NCBI RefSeq assembly: GCF_002024165.1
Contig: NZ_MWQN01000002.1
Span: forward strand, 620,001-684,000
Source of the DNA: Embleya scabrispora
GTDB taxonomy: Bacteria > Actinomycetota > Actinomycetes > Streptomycetales > Streptomycetaceae
Direction of reading: 5' to 3'
DNA length: 64,000 nucleotides
Shown here: one piece after another, positions 53,301 through 59,912 of the stretch
Layout: each line of letters begins with the position of its first letter
Position numbering within the stretch: the first letter of the stretch is position 1
Program-made: the position numbers and the translations under genes
The notes under the pieces: generated by a model
Databases searched by the model: none
What the model was told of the DNA's origin: nothing
What the model saw: the letters and a program-made list of their open reading frames with translations, nothing else

Positions 53301-55815
53301 GGTGCTGCCCGCGCTGCCCCTGACCCCCAATGGCAAGGTGGACCGCGCGGCGCTGCCCGAACCCGACCTCGCACCTGCCCCGGACACCCGCGTCGAACCG
53401 GTGACCGCCACCGAACAGGCCGTGGCCGCGACCTTCGCCGACGTACTCGGCATCACCGACCTCGGCGCCGGGGACGACTTCTTCGCCCTGGGCGGGGACA
53501 GCTTCTCCGCCGTCCGTGCGGTGCGTGCGATCGGCCGGGGTCTATCCATCATCGACCTGTTCCAGCACCCCGTGGTGGGCGAACTCGCCGCCCTGATCGA
53601 CCGCCGGGCCGCCGGCCCCGAGCCCGACGAGGGCGATCGTTCGCTGCTGCACCGGCTCACCCGGGACACCGGTCCGACCACGTTGTCCCTGGTCTGCGTT
53701 CCGTACGGCGGCGGCAGCCCGATCACCTTCCAACCGCTCGCCGACGCGCTGCCGGCCGGGCACCGGCTGTACGCGGTGGAACTGCCGGGACACGATCCGG
53801 GCCGGCCCGACGACGAGCCGGAGCAACTGGACGCCCTGGCGGACCGGTTGGCCGCGCAGATCGTCGCCCGGATCCAGGGACCGATCCTGCTCTACGGGCA
53901 CTGCCTGGGCGGCGCGTTGGCCACCGCCCTGGCCGCGCGCCTGGAGGCGGCCGGCGCCGAACTGCGCGGCCTGGCGCTCGGGGGCACCTTCCCGGCCGCG
54001 CGGCTCCCGGGTCGGCTCGCCGCGTGGGTGGCCGAGCGGCTGCCCGGCGACCGCATGTTGTCCGACCGGGCCTACCTCGACTACCTGCGGGCGATGGGCG
54101 GCTTCACCGATGTCTACGACGAGGCCGAACAGCGGTTCCTGATCCGGGCGTTGCGGCACGACGTGCGCCAGGCGGAGGACTTCTACACCCGCGCCTACGG
54201 CGACGAGCGGCCCGTGCCGGTGGCCGCGCCGATCCTGTGCGTGGTGGGCGACAAGGATCGGGCGACCCTGCTGTATGAGGAACGCTACGCGGAATGGGAG
54301 CACTTCGGCCCGCGTGTCGAACTCGCGGTGATCCCGAGGGCCGGCCACTACTTCCTCAAGCACCAGGCGGGCGAGTTGGCCCGACTGCTCGGCCGGTGGG
54401 CGGCCGGACCGCCGCCTACGGCCGAACTCCCGGCGGCGCGACCGGCGGCGGCCCGGCCGGATCTGGCCACCTTCGCCAAGGTGGCCGGCGGGCAGTTCGT
54501 GTCGATGATCGGCACCGCGCTGTCCACGTTCGCGCTCGGCGTCTGGGTCTACCTCCGGACCGGATCCGCCTTCGACTTCGCGATGATCTCGGTGGCGGCG
54601 GTGCTGCCCGCGGTGCTGCTGCTGCCGATCGCCGGGGCGGTGGCGGACCGGATGGACCGGCGGCGGATCATGATCGTCACCGATACCGCGGCCGCCGCGG
54701 CGATGCTCTCGCTCGGCGTGCTGCTGTGGACCGGATATCTCGACCTGTGGCACGTATACGTGGTCGCCTGCGTCGGCTCGGTCTGCAATGCCTTCCAACG
54801 GCCCGCCTATATCGCGGCGATCGCCCAACTGGTGCCCAAGCGCTACCTCGGCCAGGCCAACGGGCTGGCCCAACTGGGCGCCGGATCGGGCGACATGCTC
54901 GCTGCCCTCGCCGGCGGCGTACTGGTCGCGGCGGTCGGGCTGCACGGTGTGGTGTTGTTCGACATGGCGACGTTCCTGGTCGGGGTGACCGTACTGCTGC
55001 GGGTGCGCTTCCCGAACACGCTGTTCGAAAAGCGCGAGGAACCGCTGCTGCGCGAGGTGGTGACGGGCTGGCGCTACATCGTGCGGCGGCGCGGACTGGT
55101 CGCGATGGTGGTCTTCTTCGTGGTGTTCAACTACCTCTTCGCGGTGGCGACCGTGCTGGTGACGCCGATGGTGTTGGCCGACGGTTCGGCGGTGACGCTG
55201 GGCGTGGTCACCGCGGTCGGCGGGATCGGCGCGGTGCTCGGCGCGCTGGTGATGGCCCTGTGGGGCGGTACCGCGCGGCGGGCCACCGGGATGATCGGCT
55301 TCACCTCGGTGGTCGGCATGGCCGCGGTGTTCGCGGGCAGCCGGCCCGAGCCGGTCTTCGTCGCGGTCGGGCTGTTCGTGTTGTGGGCGGCGCTGATGAT
55401 CCTCAACTCGCATTGGATGGCGCTGATCCAGACCAAGGTCGGGATGGAGTTGCAGGGCCGGGTACTGGCCACCAATCAGATGTTGGCGATGTCCATGATG
55501 CCGCTGGGCTTCGTCACCGCCGGGCCGCTGGCGGACCGGGTGTTCGAGCCGCTGCTGCGCTCCGACGGTGCGCTCGCCGGGTCGCTGGGGCCGATCCTGG
55601 GCACGGGACCGGGGCGCGGTACGGGTCTGTTGCTGGTCCTGGTCGGTCTGACCCTGGGCGTCTGGGGCCTGTTGGGGCTGGCGTACCGGCCACTGAGTCG
55701 CATGGAGGACGTACTGCCCGACGCGATCCCGGACGTGGAGATCGGCGACAAGGACGCCATCCAGGCGGCAGCGGACCGCCAGTTGGCGGAATCGGGACCG
55801 CCGCCGACGGCTTGA
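50356..55815 (+). CDS. NRPS termination module fused to an MFS transporter, C-A-T-TE-MFS
   Basis: 1,819 residues from ATG 50356, overlapping the first NRPS stop. Domains: C (about 50-490; HHIAADAWS at 175-183, with Ala instead of Gly after Asp), A3 (about 505-1000; FTSGSTGTPKA, HYGPTET), T3 (Ser1049 in GGDSFS), thioesterase (about 1110-1340) and a 12-helix-type MFS transporter (about 1370-1800; DRMDRRR motif A). A3 residues read D-L-T-K-I-A-H-V-S, closest to Asp/Asn-type codes. The thioesterase elbow reads GHCLGG with Cys1183 where Ser is usual; GDKD and AGHYFLKH give the Asp and His. One protein would therefore finish, release and export the peptide. Nothing suggests a missed stop: the frame runs cleanly from TE through a short linker into MFS. 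Confidence 0.96.
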   Translation: MTDSEEILTTRPDPDRDPERARREHLRRRLARARSTTPRAELTPRPADVPTPLSAAQRRMWFLAQYEPDGAAYNMPLVLRLTGRPDEGALGAALTDVVARHEVLRTVYPSVDGHVLPTVVDVDRFAMPVVDLPEPDVPDRLAAEARQPFALAEELPIRAALLRSDDRCVLSVVLHHIAADAWSVGVLFRELTAAYTARLAGRAPGVPPLPVQYADVAYRQETTLAAELDRQRAWWLDRLRGAAATITVPTDRPRPAVADTTGERIQVAFGADRSRRVRALAERTGTTTYMVLLTALQVVLARYSGGTDVTVGSPVAGRTHRSTDDLIGCFVNTLAMRTDLSGEPSVRELLGRVREGTLAAFARQELPFDRLVDALDLGRELAYTPLFQVLLNVHNQTSVQPTLPGVEVEWRDTYTGAAKFDLAIAVLDTGTADELRADLVWRSALYDESTIRRTFGHLATVLDAMAADPERPVAELPLLTAAEESALAGWNDTARAWDTAGTLHGLIEDQARATPERPAVRGSDETLTYAELDSRAAALARRLTALGVGPNRVVGLFVERSAALIVGMLGILKAGGAYLPLDPLYPDDRIRTLLGAADAVAVVATADLHTRVGDVLPVVAPDPVAPADPVPVPSVSSPVAATDLCYVLFTSGSTGTPKAVAVEHRNYLNYLFGLRERIRPGRAADGRPWNWALVSTFAADLGTTNVFGALTSGGCLHLLTRDQATDPDAFAAYLTAHRIDAMKLVPSHLEGLAAGGDRFADALPRELLICAGEPLRAELLDRIRAARPELTVHNHYGPTETTVSMLGTPVTEVPAGAASAPLGLPFGNVGAHVLDPLRRPLPVGVPGELYVTGAGVARGYLGSAASTAERFVDLDGSRAYRTGDLVRRRPDGRIEFLGRADHQVKIRGFRVEIGEVEAELGALPGVREAVVVARGEGAARKLVGYVVVEPAAPDGRPALDGATIRAAVRTRLPDYMVPSAVEVLPALPLTPNGKVDRAALPEPDLAPAPDTRVEPVTATEQAVAATFADVLGITDLGAGDDFFALGGDSFSAVRAVRAIGRGLSIIDLFQHPVVGELAALIDRRAAGPEPDEGDRSLLHRLTRDTGPTTLSLVCVPYGGGSPITFQPLADALPAGHRLYAVELPGHDPGRPDDEPEQLDALADRLAAQIVARIQGPILLYGHCLGGALATALAARLEAAGAELRGLALGGTFPAARLPGRLAAWVAERLPGDRMLSDRAYLDYLRAMGGFTDVYDEAEQRFLIRALRHDVRQAEDFYTRAYGDERPVPVAAPILCVVGDKDRATLLYEERYAEWEHFGPRVELAVIPRAGHYFLKHQAGELARLLGRWAAGPPPTAELPAARPAAARPDLATFAKVAGGQFVSMIGTALSTFALGVWVYLRTGSAFDFAMISVAAVLPAVLLLPIAGAVADRMDRRRIMIVTDTAAAAAMLSLGVLLWTGYLDLWHVYVVACVGSVCNAFQRPAYIAAIAQLVPKRYLGQANGLAQLGAGSGDMLAALAGGVLVAAVGLHGVVLFDMATFLVGVTVLLRVRFPNTLFEKREEPLLREVVTGWRYIVRRRGLVAMVVFFVVFNYLFAVATVLVTPMVLADGSAVTLGVVTAVGGIGAVLGALVMALWGGTARRATGMIGFTSVVGMAAVFAGSRPEPVFVAVGLFVLWAALMILNSHWMALIQTKVGMELQGRVLATNQMLAMSMMPLGFVTAGPLADRVFEPLLRSDGALAGSLGPILGTGPGRGTGLLLVLVGLTLGVWGLLGLAYRPLSRMEDVLPDAIPDVEIGDKDAIQAAADRQLAESGPPPTA

Positions 55816-56489
55816 CCGATCGGAACCAGGGCGGTGCGGGCGAGTGTGGTGGTGAGGACGTGCCGAGCAGGACGTGTGCCAGGCCGGTCGCGCTTTCCAC
55901 GCCCGCGCCGGCGGCGAGCAGGGCTACCAGTGCGAGGGCGTATCGGGCCGCCGCCGGGCGGAGTGGGCCTTTCAGGGCACGGCCGTGCCGGTTGCCGCCC
56001 GCGTCGCCCGGACGGCGGCGTACACCGTCGCCGACACGGCCGCCGCGCCTGGTGCCCATGTGGGCCGGAGGTGCAACGGCCGTGCGGACGGGGCCGGATC
56101 GGGGACGGGCGGGAAGGGGAGGACCACGACGACCTTCGGGCTCGGGTTCGGGCGGCGGGACTCCACCCTTGCCGCGCGGCCGCGTGGAGGCGTCGTCCGA
56201 CGGGTCGCCGTCGGTTTCCCCGGGTGGGGAACGACCGGCTACCCCGAAGGGCCCGCGCGCCCCGGCCGCCGGCCGATCCGACCCGGCCTTCGGCCGAGTG
56301 TCCTCGAACGCCGGCCGGGCCGGATTACGCGGTCCGAACGTTTCGGAGCCCGGCCGGACCTGGTCCGTTCCGTCCTTCGCCCGGTGTTCTCGAGCGTCGG
56401 GCGGGCTGGGTTTTGTGGGCCGAGTGCACTCGGTCCGGCCTGCCCCGGGTCGGCTCAGCCCGGCCCGTCCCTGCTCGGCTCGTCCGTGG
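55816..56489. other. Intergenic region with no supported gene
   Basis: 674 bases between the convergent NRPS and GH3 genes. A minus-strand frame (to about 56059) contains one hydrophobic stretch, and a plus-strand frame is Arg-rich, but neither has a start signal or domain. Two similar about 26-base stretches (GTGTCCTCGAACGCCGG near 56299 and GTGTTCTCGAGCGTCGG near 56390) suggest an old duplication. No clear terminator for the NRPS was found. Confidence 0.45.
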
Positions 56490-59201
56490 TCAGGGGGCGG
56501 GTTGGGTCGGGGTGGTTGTGAGGCTGGGGGTGGGGACTGTCAGGGGTGTGGTGAGGGGGAGGTTGGTGCTGGAGGTGCCGATGTGCAGGGTGTATGTGCC
56601 CGGTTCGGTTTGGGGGCCCTTGCCCGGTTCCCAGTGTTGGAAGGCTCGGGACGGGATGTGTAGGTCGACTGTGGTCTCCGTGTCGGGGTCGGCGGTGGCG
56701 TGGGTGTAGGACGCCAGCCAGGACACCGGGCGTTCGACGGTGCTGTCGGGGCGGCTCAGGTAGGCCTGGATGAGGTGGCGGCCGGGGCGGTCGCCGGTGT
56801 TGCGGACCGTTACCCTGGCCACGAAGTCCGGGCCTGACGGGAGTGTTTCGACTCCTACGTGGGTCCAGGTGGTCCAGCCGAGGCCGTGTCCGAACGGGTA
56901 GGCCGGGGTTGCGCCTGCTCGGGCCCAGCCGCGGTGGCCGATGTGGATGCCCTCGGTGTAGTCGAGGCGGCCCGCGATCGGCGTGGTGGTCAACACCGCC
57001 GGGTCGTCCTCGTACGCGGGCCAGGTCACCGGGAGTCGGCCGCCCGGCTCGACCCGCCCGAGCAGGACGTCGGCCAGCGCCGCGCCGAACTCCTGGCCGG
57101 GGAACCAGCCGACCAGGATCGCCGCGACCTCCGACCGCCACGGCAGCAGGACGGGCGAGCCGCTGTTGAGCACCACGACCGTGTTCGGGTTGACCTCGGC
57201 CACCCGGCGGATCAACTCGTCCTGCCGGCCCGGCAGGGACAGGTGGATGCGGTCGCGGCCCTCGCTGTCGCTCTCCTCGGTGCTGCCCACCACCACGATC
57301 GCCACCTCGGCGTCGGCCGCGACCGCGACCGCGTGCGCCAGGTCCTCGTTCTCGTGCGCCGCCGGCGGGTCGACGCCCAGGACGAACCCGGTGCCCGGGC
57401 GTTCCAACGCGAACTCGTGGCGCAACCGCAGCTCGACCTCCTGGCCGGCCTTCAGGTCCAGTTCGGCCCACCGCTCGGGCGGGGTCAGGATGCCGCCGAG
57501 CGGGTCGTCGGTGACCAGGTCCTCGTCCACCACCACGACGTCGTCCGCGGCCAGCCGGAAACGGCCGACTCCCGCGACCCCGATGCGATGTGGCCCGTCC
57601 TCGCCGACCTCCAGGACGCCGGCCGCCTCGATCGCCACGGCCTGCGCCACGATCGGATCGTCCAGCCACAACAGCCGTCCGCCGCCCCGCAGTTCCTCGT
57701 GCAGCACGGTGCCGTCCGGGCCCAGGAAGCGCACCCGCAGTCCACGTGCGCCCGACCCCGGGTCGCGCACCTCGGCCTCGGTGACCGCCGGCAGGCGGTG
57801 TCGGATCCGCGCGCCGACGGCGTGCTCCACCCGCACCTCGGGCCCGAGCGCGGCCCGCAATCCCGCGAGCGGGCCGATCGTGTACGGCGGGATCACCGTC
57901 GCGCTGCCGCCGCCCTGGATCCGCGGCGTGTCCGCGTTGGGTCCGAGCACCGCCACCCGGCGCACCCGGCCCGGATCCAGCGGCAGCGCCGTACCGGTAT
58001 CGCGCAGCAGTACGATGCCGGCCGCGGCGGCCTCGCGCAGCAGCGCGGCCGGCTCCGGCGCGGGGGCCGGCGCGGGCGGGGTCGGTCGTACGCCGTCGAG
58101 CGCGCCGACCCGGGAGGCGAGGAGCAGCAGGTGCCGCACCTTGTCGTCCACCGCCCGCTCCGGCACCCGACCGTCGCGGACCGCCGCCACCAGGGCGGCG
58201 CCCCAGGGCTGGTCCGGACCCGGGCCCGGCATCGCCAGGTCCAGGCCCGCCCGCCCGGCGCCCTCGGTCGAGCGGGTCGCGAACCAGTCCGAGACGACCA
58301 GCCCGTCGAAGCCCCACTCGGTGCGCAACGGCGTGTCCAGCAGCGGGCTTTCCGTCATCGTCACGCCGTCGACCGAGTTGTACGCGGCCATCAGCGCCCA
58401 GACGCCGCCCGCGCGCACGATCTCCTCGAACGCGGCCAGGTGCACCTCGTGCAGCGCCCGCTCGGACATGCGCACGTCGACCGAGTAGCGCTCCGTCTCC
58501 GAGTCGTTGGCGGTGTAGTGCTTGACCGTGGCCGCCACGCCGCCCGACTGCACGCCGCGCACCAGTGCCGCGCCGATCCGTCCGGACAGCAGCGGGTCCT
58601 CCGAGTAGCACTCGAAGTGCCGCCCGGCGTACGGGCTGCGCTGGAGGTTGACGGTGGGGCCGAGCACGACGTCCACCCCCTTGCGGCGCGCCTCGCCGGC
58701 GAGCAGCGTGCCGACCCGCTCGACCAGGTCCTCGTCCCAGGAGGCGGCGAGCGCGGTCGGGCAGGGCAGGGAGGCGGACGGCTCACGCTCGTCGAAACGT
58801 TCGCCGCGCACGCCCGCCGGGCCGTCGCACAGCACCATCTCGCGCAGTCCGATCGCCGGTTCGGCGGCGGTGCGCCAGAATCCCGAGCCGGTGAGCAGTC
58901 GGACCTTGCGTTCCAGATCCAGTTCCGCGAGCGCGGCCTCGATCCGCGCGTGCGGGTCGGAGACCTGCGCATTCGGATCGAAAGCCGGCGCATCGGAGAC
59001 CGGCGCATCCGGGTCCGAGCCCGGCGCCGGCGGGTCCGACTCCCGGGCCCGGGCTTCCGGCGCGCGGGGATCCGGTTCACGCCGATCCGGCACGCGCGGC
59101 GGGGGTGGGACGTCGATTTCGGGTGACGCGGCGGCGCCGTACGCCGTCGCGACCGGGGGCAAGGGGTGGGTGCGGTCATCATGACCGTTGGCCTGCGACA
59201 C
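56490..59201 (-). CDS. Glycoside hydrolase family 3 beta-glucosidase-type enzyme
   Basis: About 903 residues if it starts at GTG 59201; the true start is uncertain because no ribosome binding site is clear and the first about 80 residues are disordered (Pro/Asp-rich). The GH3 catalytic barrel includes DGPAGVRGERF, KHYTANDSE and the nucleophile Asp in VVSDWFA. An inserted PA14-like beta domain occupies about 510-620 (GLRVRFLGPDGT to LTPPERWAELDL). A second alpha/beta domain (VAIVVVGSTEESDSEGRDR) and a fibronectin-like C-terminus (RVTVRNTGDRPG) complete the usual layout. No signal peptide is visible, so substrates are probably imported glucosides. It is divergent from the TetR gene. Confidence 0.92.
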   Translation of the reverse strand: MSQANGHDDRTHPLPPVATAYGAAASPEIDVPPPPRVPDRREPDPRAPEARARESDPPAPGSDPDAPVSDAPAFDPNAQVSDPHARIEAALAELDLERKVRLLTGSGFWRTAAEPAIGLREMVLCDGPAGVRGERFDEREPSASLPCPTALAASWDEDLVERVGTLLAGEARRKGVDVVLGPTVNLQRSPYAGRHFECYSEDPLLSGRIGAALVRGVQSGGVAATVKHYTANDSETERYSVDVRMSERALHEVHLAAFEEIVRAGGVWALMAAYNSVDGVTMTESPLLDTPLRTEWGFDGLVVSDWFATRSTEGAGRAGLDLAMPGPGPDQPWGAALVAAVRDGRVPERAVDDKVRHLLLLASRVGALDGVRPTPPAPAPAPEPAALLREAAAAGIVLLRDTGTALPLDPGRVRRVAVLGPNADTPRIQGGGSATVIPPYTIGPLAGLRAALGPEVRVEHAVGARIRHRLPAVTEAEVRDPGSGARGLRVRFLGPDGTVLHEELRGGGRLLWLDDPIVAQAVAIEAAGVLEVGEDGPHRIGVAGVGRFRLAADDVVVVDEDLVTDDPLGGILTPPERWAELDLKAGQEVELRLRHEFALERPGTGFVLGVDPPAAHENEDLAHAVAVAADAEVAIVVVGSTEESDSEGRDRIHLSLPGRQDELIRRVAEVNPNTVVVLNSGSPVLLPWRSEVAAILVGWFPGQEFGAALADVLLGRVEPGGRLPVTWPAYEDDPAVLTTTPIAGRLDYTEGIHIGHRGWARAGATPAYPFGHGLGWTTWTHVGVETLPSGPDFVARVTVRNTGDRPGRHLIQAYLSRPDSTVERPVSWLASYTHATADPDTETTVDLHIPSRAFQHWEPGKGPQTEPGTYTLHIGTSSTNLPLTTPLTVPTPSLTTTPTQPAP

Positions 59202-59223
59202 GAGGGGCACACTACATTCAATA

Positions 59224-59239
59224 CATTCCAGCTGGAATG
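59224..59239. promoter_or_regulatory. 16-bp palindrome between the GH3 and TetR genes
   Basis: CATTCCAGCTGGAATG is perfect and lies 24 bases before the TetR start and just upstream of the GH3 start. It is a strong candidate operator for the TetR protein. An extra half site (ACATTC at 59213-59218) lies next to it. Confidence 0.75.
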
Positions 59240-59262
59240 CTTTCACGAGGGGAGCCGGACCG

Positions 59263-59904
59263 ATGTCGGATCGCACGGGGGCGCGGGGCCCGTACGCGCG
59301 AGGAGTCGCACGACGGCAGGAGATCGTGCACGCGGCCCTGGAGGTCTTCGCCACGCGCGGGTACGACGCGGTGTCGCTGCGCGAGATCGCCGCCCAGGTG
59401 GGCCTGTCCCATACCGGGCTGCGTCACCACTTCGCGTCGAAGGAGGACCTGCTCACGGCCGTGCTGCGGTACAAGGACGAATTGACGCTCACCCCGGACG
59501 AGCAGGTCGACGTCTCCGGGATCGCCTGGGTGCGGGCGAGCCGGGACGTGGTCGCGCTCAACGCCCGGCAACCGCTGCTGATCCGGCTGTTCGCCACGTT
59601 GTCGGTACAGGCCACCGATCCCGCGCATCCGGCGCACACGTACTTCGTCGAGCGCTACCGGATCGCGCGCGAGATCGCCACGCGGCACCTGGCCCAGGCC
59701 CGGGACGACGGCGACATCGCCGCCGACGTGGACGCCGAGCACTGCGCCGAGTTGATGCTGGCCGCGATGGACGGCCTCCAGGTGCAGTGGCTGCTCGAAC
59801 CCGATCGGGTGGACATGGTCGCCGCATACGGGCAGTTCCTGGACCGTTTCCTGGCGGTGCTGGCCGTTCCGCTGCCCGAGGACGGCGGAACGGCGCAGCG
59901 GTAG
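59263..59904 (+). CDS. TetR-family regulator of the glycosidase region
   Basis: 213 residues from ATG 59263 with GAGGGGAG upstream. The helix-turn-helix is ALEVFATRGYDAVSLREIAA, then VGLSHTGLRHHFASKEDLL. The C-terminal domain is about 150 residues with the QVQWLL/DMVAAYGQFLDRF helices seen in many sugar- or lipid-responsive TetR proteins. It is divergent from the GH3 gene and convergent with the GH78 gene. A perfect palindrome covers its promoter and a related site lies at the hydrolase gene 4 kb away, so it probably controls this whole set. Confidence 0.95.
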   Translation: MSDRTGARGPYARGVARRQEIVHAALEVFATRGYDAVSLREIAAQVGLSHTGLRHHFASKEDLLTAVLRYKDELTLTPDEQVDVSGIAWVRASRDVVALNARQPLLIRLFATLSVQATDPAHPAHTYFVERYRIAREIATRHLAQARDDGDIAADVDAEHCAELMLAAMDGLQVQWLLEPDRVDMVAAYGQFLDRFLAVLAVPLPEDGGTAQR

Positions 59905-59912
59905 CCGGGCGG

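Noticed and set aside
55514-56059. Minus-strand frame with a hydrophobic stretch (ALALVALLAAGAG)
   Set aside because: Mostly overlaps the 3' end of the NRPS/MFS gene in antisense and has no ribosome binding site; one hydrophobic run is common in such frames.
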